Below, in pieces: positions 28,853 through 37,877 of a DNA stretch of 56,965 bases. The position numbers and the translations under genes are program-made. The stretch comes from Chthonomonadales bacterium (lineage in GTDB: Bacteria; Armatimonadota; Chthonomonadetes; Chthonomonadales; CAJBBX01). Numbering within the stretch: position 1 is the first letter of the stretch; each line of letters begins with the position of its first letter. A model generated the notes under the pieces. The model was not told where the DNA came from and did not search any database. It worked only from the letters and a program-made list of their open reading frames with translations. Location of the stretch: contig JADLGO010000061.1 of the NCBI GenBank assembly GCA_020849275.1, forward strand, positions 1 to 56,965. Reading direction: 5' to 3'.

Positions 28853-31321
28853 ATGAAGAGGGTGACGATGATCGCCGCGCTGATGGCCGCCACGCTGGCG
28901 ATGGCGCCGGGCGCCGCCAGGCTGGCCTTCGCGGCCGTGACGGGGCAGGCCGGCCCCTACCGGGTGGAGGTGCGGACGAACCCGCCGGTGATCCCGGTGG
29001 GCAAGGTCCGCATGACGATCACGCTGTCGGACACGGCCGGCAAGCCGGTTGAGGATGCCAGCGTCCGTGCGATCGTCCAGATGCCCGGGATGCAGATGGG
29101 CGAGAAGGAGACCAGGGCCGCGCCCGTGCCGGGGAGTCCGGGGGAGTACGAGACCGAGGCCGCCTTCATGATGGCGGGCGCCTACGAGGCCACCGTCACC
29201 ATTGACGGCCCGGCCGGCGCGGCCACGGCCCGAATCCCGCTGGAGACCGGGATGGACACCGCCGGCGCGGGCGGCGGGTTCCCGTACGCCTGGGTCCTGG
29301 CGGCCCTCCTCGCCGCGGCGCTCGCCGCCTTCGTGATCCACCGCATGCGGCGCACGGGCCAGCGCGTCAACTGGCGGGCTGCTCTGAGGCCGGCAACACT
29401 CGCGGAGCTCCTGCTCATCGGTGTCATGATCGCCATCGCTGTGTATGGAGTGCGCCACTGGCGACGGCCCGGCGCGATGACGCCCATCGAGGCGCAGGCC
29501 ATGGAGATGGAAACGCCGCCCCCACCCGGCACCGCGCCCGTCACGCTGGCCACCGTGACTCGCGGCCCGTTCGTGAGCACGGTGCGCTACACCGGCCAGG
29601 CCGTTGGCTACAACGAGCGCGACGTGATCGCCCGGGCGCAGGGCTGGATAGTGTGGATGCCGTTCTACGCGGGCGACCGCGTGAAGGACGGCCAGCTCCT
29701 GGCGCGGCTGGATACCAGTCAGCAGAACCCGCAGGTGGCGCGGCAGGAGGCCGCCGTCGCCATGGCCCGGCAGGGCGTCGGCGTGGCGGAGCGCGAGCAC
29801 CGCCAGGCGCTAGCGGGCGTGAGCGAGGCGCGGGCGCTCGTCGCCGCTCGGCGCGACGGGCAGGCCGGAGCGCAGGCGGACGTGGCCGCCGCGCGCGCGG
29901 ACCGCGCGGACGCCGCCGCCGAGCTCGAGGCGGCCGGAACGCGAGTCGAGGCCGCCCGGGCGGGCTTGCAGGCCGCAGAGGCAGACTGGCAGTATTGGCA
30001 ACAAGAGCTCGAGCGCGAGAAGATGCTACTCGAGCGCGGGGCCGTATCGCGCGAGGAGTACCAGCGCGAGGCCGCGCAGGCCTCGGCGTCCGAGGCGAAG
30101 CTGAAGCAGGCCCGCTCCGAGGTGGCTCAGGCGCAGGCTCAGGTGCGCTCGGCGCAGGCGCGCGTTGCGCGCGCCGAGGCGGCGATCGCTGCGGCGGGGC
30201 GCAAGGCATCGCAAGCGGCCTCGGAGATCCGCGCCTCCGAGGCGGCCGTCCGCTCGGCGGAGGCCGCCGCGAGCGCGGCCCGCCAGCGCATCGCCCAGTC
30301 GGGCGCCGCGGTCGCGCAGGCCCGCGCCGAGCTCTCCGGGGCGGCGACCGCGCGCGAGTACAGCGAGGTCCGCGCGCAGGGCGACGGGGTGGTCACAGAG
30401 CGCGTGGTCAGCCCCGGAACGCTGGTCAACCCGGGCCAGGCGATCCTCCGTGTCGCCCAGGTGCGCCCGATTCGCCTGCAGGCCAACGTGGCGGAGTCCG
30501 ACCTCTCGCGCATACGGCCCGGCGCCCGAGTCCTCGCGCGCGGCCCCGACGCCGGCAAGCGGTCCGTCGTGGCGCGCGTCACCTCGATCGCGCCGGCCGT
30601 GGACCCGATCTCCCGGACCGGCCTTGTTGAGGCACTCCACGCCAACAGCGACGGGCGGTTCGTGCCCGGTCAGTACGTCGTGATGGACATCGCCATCGGA
30701 GGCAGCGAGGACGCGCTGAGCGTGCCCACGGCCGCCATCCGGACGCGCGTCGAGACCGCCCCGGGCGCCGAGGCGGAGGGAACCACCTCCTACGTGTGGG
30801 TCGCCTCGCCGGCCGCCGACGGCGGCGAGCGGACGGTGCGCGCCGCCAGCGTGCGCGTGGGCGCGAGCGAACGCGATATGACGCGGGTGCTCTCCGGCCT
30901 GCGGGAGGGTCAGCAGGTAGTGGTGGAGGGCGGCGAGGGTCTGCACGAGGGCGACACGGTGACCGTGCCCGAAGCCGACCAGGCTCCCGAGGCCCGCCCC
31001 GCGATGCCCGGACACGAGATGCCGGCCGCGCCGGGACACGAGATGCCGGGGGCCGCGGGGGCCAACGAGGCCACCGTCGAGGTGAGCTCGCGCGGCTTCA
31101 CGCCCGATCGCCTGACGGTGCGCGCCGGCGTGCCCGCCCGCGTCACGTTCGTTCGCAAAGACGAACAGAACTGCGGGCAGGAGGTGCTGCTGCCGGAATA
31201 CGGCATCCGCAAGGCGCTGCCGCTGAACCAGCCGGTGACGATCGAGTTCACACCTCGCAAAGGCGAGCTCGAGTTCACGTGCGGCATGAAGATGCTGCGC
31301 GGCAAGGTGGTGGCGCGATGA
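28853..31321 (+). CDS. Efflux adaptor fused to an N-terminal YtkA-like and a C-terminal cupredoxin-like domain
   Basis: An 822-residue protein combining three units. Residues 1-28 are a signal sequence. Residues 33-130 form a FixH/YtkA-like beta-sandwich (V-G-x-V-R-M-T-I-T-L, M-P-G-M-Q-M) followed by two transmembrane helices (about 144-163 and 184-200). Residues about 228-690 are a HlyD/RND periplasmic adaptor with split lipoyl halves, a very long Ala/Glu/Arg coiled coil (about 290-500) and R-x-L-L-x-A type barrel segments. A linker near 715-740 repeats P-G-H-E-M-P, rich in His and Met. Residues about 742-822 resemble a cupredoxin, with N-C-G-Q-E and T-C-G-M-K-M as likely copper ligands. Adaptors are usually 350-500 residues. 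The added modules imply copper or silver capture in the periplasm; the metal is an inference. Confidence 0.8.
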   Translation: MKRVTMIAALMAATLAMAPGAARLAFAAVTGQAGPYRVEVRTNPPVIPVGKVRMTITLSDTAGKPVEDASVRAIVQMPGMQMGEKETRAAPVPGSPGEYETEAAFMMAGAYEATVTIDGPAGAATARIPLETGMDTAGAGGGFPYAWVLAALLAAALAAFVIHRMRRTGQRVNWRAALRPATLAELLLIGVMIAIAVYGVRHWRRPGAMTPIEAQAMEMETPPPPGTAPVTLATVTRGPFVSTVRYTGQAVGYNERDVIARAQGWIVWMPFYAGDRVKDGQLLARLDTSQQNPQVARQEAAVAMARQGVGVAEREHRQALAGVSEARALVAARRDGQAGAQADVAAARADRADAAAELEAAGTRVEAARAGLQAAEADWQYWQQELEREKMLLERGAVSREEYQREAAQASASEAKLKQARSEVAQAQAQVRSAQARVARAEAAIAAAGRKASQAASEIRASEAAVRSAEAAASAARQRIAQSGAAVAQARAELSGAATAREYSEVRAQGDGVVTERVVSPGTLVNPGQAILRVAQVRPIRLQANVAESDLSRIRPGARVLARGPDAGKRSVVARVTSIAPAVDPISRTGLVEALHANSDGRFVPGQYVVMDIAIGGSEDALSVPTAAIRTRVETAPGAEAEGTTSYVWVASPAADGGERTVRAASVRVGASERDMTRVLSGLREGQQVVVEGGEGLHEGDTVTVPEADQAPEARPAMPGHEMPAAPGHEMPGAAGANEATVEVSSRGFTPDRLTVRAGVPARVTFVRKDEQNCGQEVLLPEYGIRKALPLNQPVTIEFTPRKGELEFTCGMKMLRGKVVAR

Positions 31322-34300
31322 GCGCCGATCGAAGGGCCGGGACGGGCGGCTCCGCCCCGGAGCATGGCGGGCGAGGCCTGAACGCCCTGCACATGATCCA
31401 CCGCTGGAGCATCGACCACCCCTACGTGATCATCGCCTTCTACGTAGCAATGGTCGCGATGGCCTGGCTCGCCGTGACGCGTGCGATGCCGCGCCGCTTC
31501 ATGCCCTACGTTGAGAGCCCGATGCTGGGGGTCGTTACGATGATGCCCGGCCTCTCCGCGCAGGAGATGGAGATCTACGTCAGCAAGCCGATCGAGGAGC
31601 AGCTCGTCAACATCCAGGGTATGCGCTTCATCCGCTCCACCTCCCAGGACGGCTTCTCCATCGTGACGCTGGAGTTCGACTACGGGCACAACATGCGGCG
31701 CGCGCTCTTCGACGTGCAGGCGCTCATGAACGTCGTGCAGGCCAGCCTGCCGGCGACGGGAGCCAACCTGAAGCCCTCGTGGGTCGTCCCGATCGACCCG
31801 CTGAACCTGCCGGTCCTCTCACTCAGCCTGCGCGGTGACCCCGCGCGCGGCTGGGACATGGCCCGCGTGCGCGAGGTCGCCGACAACGCGGTAGTCAACC
31901 GCCTCAAGCGCGTGCCCGACGTCTACTCCGTGGTGCCCTTCGGGGGCTACCGCCGCCAGCTTCAGGTCGTCGTCGACCGCAACAAGCTGGCCGCCTACCG
32001 GCTGTCCATTCTCGACGTGCGCGACGCCATCGACCGCTACAACGTGAGCCGGCCCGCCGGCAACCTGACCTCGGGAGGTTCAGAGGCGATCGTGCGCGTT
32101 GACACCCTGGCGCTCTCCGCGCGCGACGTGCTCAACTACCCGATCGCCGGCTTCACGCCGGGCCAGGCGACGCTCGCGGCTCCCGCCCCCGCCGCGCCAG
32201 AGGCGATGGGCGCGATGGGCGGAGGCTCGCCGCCCAGCGCCGCCGCCCCCGCCGCCCCCACGGCGGCGCCGGGCGACGTCTCGCCGCGCATCGTCTACGT
32301 CCGCGACGTGGCGAAGGTGATCGACGCCTACTGGGAGCGGCGCAGCGGCTATCACTACCTCAAGCACGACCCGGGCACCGCCGGGGAGGTGATCCCGTCG
32401 GTCCAGGTGTCGATCATCCAGAACCCCGACGCCAGCTCCGCGCGGGTCGTGCCGGCCGTCATGGAGGAGCTGCGGGGGATCGAGACGAACAACCCCGGCC
32501 TGAGCTTCGAGGTGGCCTACGACAACGCGCGGTTCGTGAACGTGCTCTTCCGCAACGTGTGGGATGAGCTGCTCGTGGCGGTGCTCCTCACGGGCCTCGC
32601 CGTCCTCCTCTTCCTGGGCGAGTGGCGCGGCACCCTCATCGCCATGATAACCCTTCCCACCTCGCTGGCGATGGCCGTCCTCCTGATGCTGCCGTTCGGC
32701 ATGACCTTCAACAGCGGCACGCTGATCGGCCTGCTGCTCTCCATCGGCCGGCTCGTGGACGACTCCATCATTGACATCCACGCCGTGGAGCGGCACCTGC
32801 GCATGGGCAAGAGCGCCAGGGACGCCACGATCGACGGCATCGCGGAGGTGCGCCTGGCGGTCATCGCCACCACCGTGATGATGGTCCTGGCCCTGACGCC
32901 GTTGCTGTTCACGGGCGGCATCACGGAGATGATGTTCCGCGAGCTGGTCTGGCCGCTCATATTCGGGCTGCTGGCCTCCATGCTCGTCTCGTTCACGCTC
33001 ACCGCGTTGCTCTGCGCCAACCTCCTGCGCCCCGAGTCCGCTCGCGACGCCGACCGTCGCCGCCCCGTCCTCCGCTGGCTCTACGTGGTGCTCGACCCGT
33101 TCCAGCGCGGACTCGATCGGCTGGAGACCGGCTACGCCCACGCGATCCGGTGGATGCTCAAGCACCGGTTCGCCAACCTGGTTCGCATCTCCGCCACGGT
33201 GGTCCTGGGCTTCACGTTCTACTACTTCATCGGCTCCGAGATGATGCCACTGGCCGATGTGGGCCAGGCGAGTGGGCTCCTGGAGATGCAGCCCGGCACC
33301 TCCTACGCCGGAACGGAGCGCGCCGTTCGCCGGCTCGAGCAGATCATGCTCAAGCACCCGGAGCTTGAAAAGGCCAGCATCGAGATCGGCGCCGAGTCCA
33401 TGTTCGAGAGCTGGAGCCCCTACTACACCGGCTACCAGATGCCCCAGGTGAACGCGGCCGCCATGATGCTCACCTTCAGCGACAAGGACGAGCGGCGCCG
33501 CACGATCTGGGAGGTGATGGACGCCGTGCAGGCCGAGGCGCTGCGCACGATCCCGGGCATCCGGCGGCTCCAGATCAAGGAGATGGGCTCCGACGTGATG
33601 GCGACGGCGGCCGCGCCAATCCACGTCAACGTCTACGGCCCGGACCTGGCCACGCTCGATCGCATCGGAGGCCAGGTGCTCGCGGTTGCCCGGAGGATGC
33701 CCGACCTGTTCCAGCCCGCCCGCACCTGGGCGATGGGCCTGCCAGACTACCAGATCGACGTGGACCCGGCGCGCGCGCAGGGGCTCGGTCTCTCGCCGGA
33801 GAGCATCAGCCAGCAGGCCTACTACGCCCTGCGCGGCGGCCTGACGAGCGAGTTCTACCGCCTGCCGAACCTTCGGCAGGGCACCATCCTGGTGCGCTAC
33901 GCACAGGAGGGACGGCGCGCCGAGAGGGACCTCGAGAGCCTCTACCTGACGACGCCGGACGGGCGGCAGGTGCAGCTCAAATCGGTGGCGAGCGTGCGGC
34001 GCACGGTGGCGCCAACGGCCATCGAGCACGATGGGCTGCGACGCGTGATCGGCGTGACCGGCTACTACCGCATCGGTCACCTTCCGTCGATGGACGTCGT
34101 GATGGAGCTGGTGGCCAAGACCTATGGAGGTGACCCGAAGCTGGGCATCGAGCCCGTCAACTTCCCGCCGGGCTACGGCCTGGAGATGCGCGGCGACATG
34201 ACGCAGATGATGGACAGCTTCCGGCGCATGCTCACCGGCCTGGGCCTGGCGTTAATCTTCATGTACCTGGTGCTGGTGATGCAGTTCCGGGGCTTCGTGC

Positions 34301-34815
34301 AGCCCGCGCAGATGCTCGCCTCGCTCCCCCTGGAGCTCTCGGGCGTCTTCATCGCGCTCTGGCTCGCCCAGCAGGCGTTCTCCACCGTGAGCATCCTGGG
34401 CATCATCGTGCTGACTGGAATGGACATCACAACGGCCGTGCTGCTCATCGACATGATCGCCCGCTACCGCGACCGGGGCGTGCCGCGCGACGAGGCCGTG
34501 GCGCGCGCATGCCCGCAGCGGCTCCGCCCGATCCTGATGACCGCCGGCATCGCGCTCGTCGTGCTCCTACCGATCGCCATTGCGCCCAGGACCGGACTGG
34601 ACGCCTACCAGCCGCTCGCAACGGCGGTGGTCGGAGGGCTGATCGTTGGGACCGCGCTGAGCCTGTTCGACATCCCGATCATGCACACGTACGTCGACGA
34701 CCTCATCGGCTGGATCCACCGTACCTTCCTGGGGCGCGAGTGGCGCTGGCCGGTGACGGAGGCGCCCGAAGAGGCGGGCGAGGGGCGCCGAGACGAGGGT
34801 CCCGCCGCGCGCTGA
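31318..34815 (+). CDS. RND efflux pump inner-membrane subunit (CusA/AcrB type)
   Basis: A 1165-residue resistance-nodulation-division transporter. It has the expected twelve-helix plan: helix 1 at about residues 33-52, a large periplasmic porter domain, a helix cluster at about 415-575, a second porter domain and a last helix cluster after about 975. The proton-relay motif in helix 4 is G-R-L-V-D-D-S-I. The stretch A-L-I-F-M-Y-L-V-L-V-M-Q-F-R begins the second cluster. An Ala/Pro-rich insert of about 35 residues lies near 285-320. The ATG overlaps the adaptor stop (ATGA). With the TolC-like duct and the metal-binding adaptor it forms a complete export machine across both membranes. The substrate cannot be read from this subunit alone. 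Confidence 0.9.
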   Translation: MSADRRAGTGGSAPEHGGRGLNALHMIHRWSIDHPYVIIAFYVAMVAMAWLAVTRAMPRRFMPYVESPMLGVVTMMPGLSAQEMEIYVSKPIEEQLVNIQGMRFIRSTSQDGFSIVTLEFDYGHNMRRALFDVQALMNVVQASLPATGANLKPSWVVPIDPLNLPVLSLSLRGDPARGWDMARVREVADNAVVNRLKRVPDVYSVVPFGGYRRQLQVVVDRNKLAAYRLSILDVRDAIDRYNVSRPAGNLTSGGSEAIVRVDTLALSARDVLNYPIAGFTPGQATLAAPAPAAPEAMGAMGGGSPPSAAAPAAPTAAPGDVSPRIVYVRDVAKVIDAYWERRSGYHYLKHDPGTAGEVIPSVQVSIIQNPDASSARVVPAVMEELRGIETNNPGLSFEVAYDNARFVNVLFRNVWDELLVAVLLTGLAVLLFLGEWRGTLIAMITLPTSLAMAVLLMLPFGMTFNSGTLIGLLLSIGRLVDDSIIDIHAVERHLRMGKSARDATIDGIAEVRLAVIATTVMMVLALTPLLFTGGITEMMFRELVWPLIFGLLASMLVSFTLTALLCANLLRPESARDADRRRPVLRWLYVVLDPFQRGLDRLETGYAHAIRWMLKHRFANLVRISATVVLGFTFYYFIGSEMMPLADVGQASGLLEMQPGTSYAGTERAVRRLEQIMLKHPELEKASIEIGAESMFESWSPYYTGYQMPQVNAAAMMLTFSDKDERRRTIWEVMDAVQAEALRTIPGIRRLQIKEMGSDVMATAAAPIHVNVYGPDLATLDRIGGQVLAVARRMPDLFQPARTWAMGLPDYQIDVDPARAQGLGLSPESISQQAYYALRGGLTSEFYRLPNLRQGTILVRYAQEGRRAERDLESLYLTTPDGRQVQLKSVASVRRTVAPTAIEHDGLRRVIGVTGYYRIGHLPSMDVVMELVAKTYGGDPKLGIEPVNFPPGYGLEMRGDMTQMMDSFRRMLTGLGLALIFMYLVLVMQFRGFVQPAQMLASLPLELSGVFIALWLAQQAFSTVSILGIIVLTGMDITTAVLLIDMIARYRDRGVPRDEAVARACPQRLRPILMTAGIALVVLLPIAIAPRTGLDAYQPLATAVVGGLIVGTALSLFDIPIMHTYVDDLIGWIHRTFLGREWRWPVTEAPEEAGEGRRDEGPAAR

Positions 34816-34856
34816 ACAAGGACGGGGGGACTTGCCGCCATCCACCCACCGGTACG

Positions 34857-34895
34857 CATGGAAGCCCGGCCTGCGCGGCAGGCCGGGCTTCCATG
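34857..34895. terminator. 18-bp perfect hairpin between convergent genes
   Basis: Arms 34857-34874 and 34878-34895 are perfectly complementary around a 3-base GCG loop. No T tract follows on the plus strand. Its position between the RND gene and the convergent PEP-CTERM gene suits a shared bidirectional terminator. Confidence 0.55.
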
Positions 34896-34928
34896 TCGAG
34901 TGCGCCGGCCTCCGGCGTCGAACGAAGG

Positions 34929-35795
34929 TCAGGCGCGCCGCTTCGGCCGGCGCGCCCGCGCGAAGCCGAGGAGAACCGCCGCGCCCGTCCCGAGCAGCGC
35001 CAGGCTGGAGGGCTCCGGCACCACGGGCGTGGCTGCCCCGATCTGGTTGCCGATGAAGTTCAGGATCAGGGTCGCGTTGTTCTCATTGCTGTAGAGCGTC
35101 GCCGGCGGGATGAAGAAGTTCATGAAGCTCACGTCGGTGTCGGCGAGCACGCCGCCCGCGCCGGCTCCGAGCGCGCCCGGAGCGATCTCGGCAAGGATGT
35201 TGCTGCCACTGCTCGTGCCGAGCACCGTCGTCAGGCCGCCCGGCGTGATCGGCGTGTGGGGCGACACCGCGAAGTCGTCGCCGAGCCCGAGCGTGCCGAA
35301 CGGCCCGGCGGTCGCCGTCGAGGAGCCGACGATGAGGCCGGCCGTCGCGCCGGTGGTGCCCCCGAAGCCGCTCACGCTGCCGCCGTCGAAGTGGGAGAGC
35401 ATCTGGCCAACGGCGTCGCTCGCGCCGGCGCCGCTGTCGGTCACGAGCACCAGGCAGCCGCCAGCGGTGACGAAGTCCGCCAGCGCACCGATCTCGGGCG
35501 CCGACAGCCCGCTGCGGACCTCGGTCAGGAAGAACAGGTCGACGCCGACCAGGCTGGCGGCGGTGACCGTGCTGACGGGAGCGGCGGCCGTGACGGTCTC
35601 GCCCACGATGCCGCCGAGGCCGAAGTTGGCGGGATTGGTCAGGCGGGTCATCAGATTGCTGTAGTCAGAGCCCGTGAACGGCCGATCGGACCGCGTCCCG
35701 TCGAACGATCCGATGACGAACTGGGCATGGGCCGCGCCGGCCACCAGAACGGCGGCCAGGACGAGCCCGGATGCCAGAGACAAGCGTCGCAGCAT
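34929..35795 (-). CDS. PEP-CTERM sorted exported protein
   Basis: A 288-residue secreted protein. The signal peptide is residues 1-24 (ends AHA). The C-terminus has the exosortase-type sorting signal: V-P-E-P-S-S-L-A-L-L-G, a hydrophobic helix and a basic R-A-R-R-P-K-R-R tail. The middle is Gly/Ala/Thr-rich and contains a Rossmann-like stretch (LADFVTAGGCLVLVTD). Its function is unknown. PEP-CTERM proteins are processed by exosortase and usually end up outside the cell or in the biofilm matrix; no exosortase gene is in this window. The ATG at 35795 follows GAGGAGG. A sigma54-like promoter lies about 107 bases upstream. Confidence 0.85.
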   Translation of the reverse strand: MLRRLSLASGLVLAAVLVAGAAHAQFVIGSFDGTRSDRPFTGSDYSNLMTRLTNPANFGLGGIVGETVTAAAPVSTVTAASLVGVDLFFLTEVRSGLSAPEIGALADFVTAGGCLVLVTDSGAGASDAVGQMLSHFDGGSVSGFGGTTGATAGLIVGSSTATAGPFGTLGLGDDFAVSPHTPITPGGLTTVLGTSSGSNILAEIAPGALGAGAGGVLADTDVSFMNFFIPPATLYSNENNATLILNFIGNQIGAATPVVPEPSSLALLGTGAAVLLGFARARRPKRRA

Positions 35796-35901
35796 ACGTG
35801 CCTCCTCGTATCGCGTTACCTTCTGCGAGCGGCGCAAGGGCGCCTGGAGCAGCGGTAGCGTGTCAGCCGAACGGCCGCACCACCCGCATCCAAAGGGCGA
35901 C

Positions 35902-35917
35902 TGCATGAAGCGTGCCA
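35902..35917 (-). promoter_or_regulatory. Sigma54-like (-24/-12) promoter of the PEP-CTERM gene
   Basis: The minus strand reads TGGCACG, CTTC, ATGCA. The GG and GC dinucleotides are separated by exactly ten bases, and only one core base departs from TGGCACG-N4-TTGCA. Transcription would start near 35890, giving a leader of about 95 bases. Confidence 0.45.
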
Positions 35918-35969
35918 GATCGCCGGCACTTGCGCGATGCTCGCCCCGCCGCCGGGTCGCCGGGGGCCC

Positions 35970-36476
35970 TCAGTCGGCCGCGCGCGCCTCGCGCTCCTCG
36001 AGCAGAGACCGTACCGCGCGCGCCAGGTCCTCGATCAGGCGGTCCTGATGCACGAGGTGGTCCATCAGGACACGAATCTCCTCCTCGGCCTTGCGGTTCA
36101 TCTCGTAGTCGTTCTGCGCCGCCATCCGGTCGTGCCGCGCCTCGCGGTTCTGGCTCATCAGCACCACCGGCCCGGTGTAGGCGGCCTGGAAACTGAGGGC
36201 GAGGTTCAGCAGGATAAACGGGTACGGATCCCATGCCTTGAGCGTCTCGGGATGGAGCGCAAGCCAGGCGTTCACCGCGATCCAGAGAAGGAGGATCGCG
36301 GTCTGAACGATGATGAACGGCCAGCTTCCCACGAGGGCCGTGGCGCGATCCGCCACGCGATCGCCCAGGCGTTTGCGCTCCTCGATGGTCTCGGCCAGGT
36401 TGCTAACGGGCGGGTGATCGTGCCGGTATAGCCCGGCCGGGCCCGGCCCGCGTGACGGCTCAGCCATGCTCGTCAT
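35970..36476 (-). CDS. DUF1003 membrane protein
   Basis: A 168-residue inner-membrane protein of the DUF1003 family. Two transmembrane helices lie near residues 49-72 and 85-107, joined by the conserved W-D-P-Y-P-F-I-L-L-N-L segment. The signature S-x-x-A-A-Y-x-x-P-x-x-L-M-S-Q-N-R and the charged helical tail (D-R-x-x-A-x-x-D-Y-x-x-N) are also present. The biochemical function is unknown. The ATG at 36476 has a CGGAGGAG site; a second in-phase ATG lies three codons later. It lies 174 bases upstream of the PEP-CTERM gene on the same strand but is probably transcribed separately. Confidence 0.9.
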   Translation of the reverse strand: MTSMAEPSRGPGPAGLYRHDHPPVSNLAETIEERKRLGDRVADRATALVGSWPFIIVQTAILLLWIAVNAWLALHPETLKAWDPYPFILLNLALSFQAAYTGPVVLMSQNREARHDRMAAQNDYEMNRKAEEEIRVLMDHLVHQDRLIEDLARAVRSLLEEREARAAD

Positions 36477-36605
36477 TCAAGGGCTCCTCCGTTGCGTTGC
36501 GCCGGTGAGCGCGAGGGCCTCCGGCCGTCGTCCGCCTGGCGCCGCGACCGCCTCCGGCGGTCGGTCCTGATCTGGCGGGTACCCACTACGCTGCTCGCCC
36601 GTGCC

Positions 36606-36635
36606 TTGACACGCAGTGGCGGCGCGCGTTACGAT
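36606..36635 (+). promoter_or_regulatory. Sigma70-type promoter of the epimerase-GH2 operon
   Basis: TTGACA (36606-36611), an 18-bp spacer and TACGAT (36630-36635). The predicted start is near 36642, about 45 bases before the ATG. Confidence 0.6.
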
Positions 36636-36686
36636 ACGGCCGCGTGGGCGCGCACGGCAAGCGCCCGGCGCCCGGAGGATACCCGC

Positions 36687-37877
36687 ATGACCCCTCGTTC
36701 GGAGCAAGAGCTCCTCGCCGCCTACCGCGATGGCCTGCTGACGGACACGCTGCCGTTCTGGATCCCCCGCGCGATCGACCGCGAGTGCGGCGGCTATCTC
36801 ACCGCGCTGGGCCGCGATGGGGCAGTGCTGCAGACCGACAAGGCCGTCTGGGTCCAGGGCCGCTTCGCCTGGCTGCTCGCTACCCTCCACCGCACCGTGG
36901 AGCCTCGCCAGGAGTGGCTCGATCTGGCCCGCCACGGGATCGACTTCCTGCAGACACATTGTTTCGACGCGGACGGGCGCATGTTCTTCTGGGTGACGCG
37001 CGACGGTCGGCCGCTGCGCAAGCGCCGCTACCTCTTCTCGGAGTGCTTCGCCGCCATCGCGATGGCCGCCTACGGCGCCGTGGCCGGCGATGACGGGTGC
37101 CGCGCCAGGGCCATCGAGCTGCTACGGCTCGTGCTGCGCTACCACACAGACCCGGCGCTCGCGCAGCCGAAGGTGGACCCCGCGACCCGGCCCATGAAGG
37201 GGCTGGCGATGCCGATGATCCTCCTCGTCACCGCGCAGGAGCTGCGCGGCGCTGGCGACGACGCCCTGTGCGACCGGGTGGTCGAGGAGAGCATCGCCGA
37301 GATCGAGCGCGACTTCGCAAAGCCGGACCTGGGCTGCGTCCTCGAGACGGTGGGCCCGGCCGGCGAGTTCCACGACACGTTCGAGGGCCGCATGGTCTGT
37401 CCCGGCCACTCCATCGAGGCCGGCTGGTTCATCCTGGAGGAATCGCGGCGGCGCGGCGGCGACGCTCGCCTGACGGAGCTGGGCACGCGCATCGTCGACT
37501 GGTCGCTCCGCATCGGCTGGGACGCCGAGCACGGCGGCATCCTTTACTACCGCGACGCGCGCGGGCTGCCGGGCGCCGAGTACTGGCACGACATGAAGTT
37601 CTGGTGGCCGCACAACGAGGCCATCATCGCTACGCTGCTGGCGCACCGTCTGACCGGCGACGCGCGCTACGCCCGCTGGCACGCGATGGTCCACGACTGG
37701 GCGTACGCGCACTTCCCCGACGCGCTGCACGGCGAGTGGTACGGCTACTTGCACCGAGACGGCAGCGTCTCGACGCCGCTGAAGGGCAACATGTGGAAGG
37801 GACCCTTCCACCTGCCGCGCATGCAGTGGTACTGCTGGCAGCTCCTGGAGCGCGGCTCCGGCGCAGGCGCGTGGTGA
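36687..37877 (+). CDS. N-acylglucosamine 2-epimerase (AGE) family sugar epimerase
   Basis: A 396-residue alpha/alpha-barrel enzyme of the AGE/cellobiose 2-epimerase superfamily, normally about 390-420 residues. Conserved features include K-x-x-W-V-Q-G-R-F (about 50-60), the R-Y-L-F-S-E-C-F segment, C-P-G-H-S-I-E-A-G-W with the catalytic His (about 240), and D-M-K-F-W-W-P-H-N-E-A with the second His (about 310). These enzymes invert C2 of glucose-, mannose- or GlcNAc-type residues in the cytoplasm. The gene overlaps by 4 bases a beta-mannosidase-like GH2 gene, which favours a mannose- or mannobiose-related substrate; that is inference. The ATG has a CGGAGGAT site. Confidence 0.85.
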   Translation: MTPRSEQELLAAYRDGLLTDTLPFWIPRAIDRECGGYLTALGRDGAVLQTDKAVWVQGRFAWLLATLHRTVEPRQEWLDLARHGIDFLQTHCFDADGRMFFWVTRDGRPLRKRRYLFSECFAAIAMAAYGAVAGDDGCRARAIELLRLVLRYHTDPALAQPKVDPATRPMKGLAMPMILLVTAQELRGAGDDALCDRVVEESIAEIERDFAKPDLGCVLETVGPAGEFHDTFEGRMVCPGHSIEAGWFILEESRRRGGDARLTELGTRIVDWSLRIGWDAEHGGILYYRDARGLPGAEYWHDMKFWWPHNEAIIATLLAHRLTGDARYARWHAMVHDWAYAHFPDALHGEWYGYLHRDGSVSTPLKGNMWKGPFHLPRMQWYCWQLLERGSGAGAW

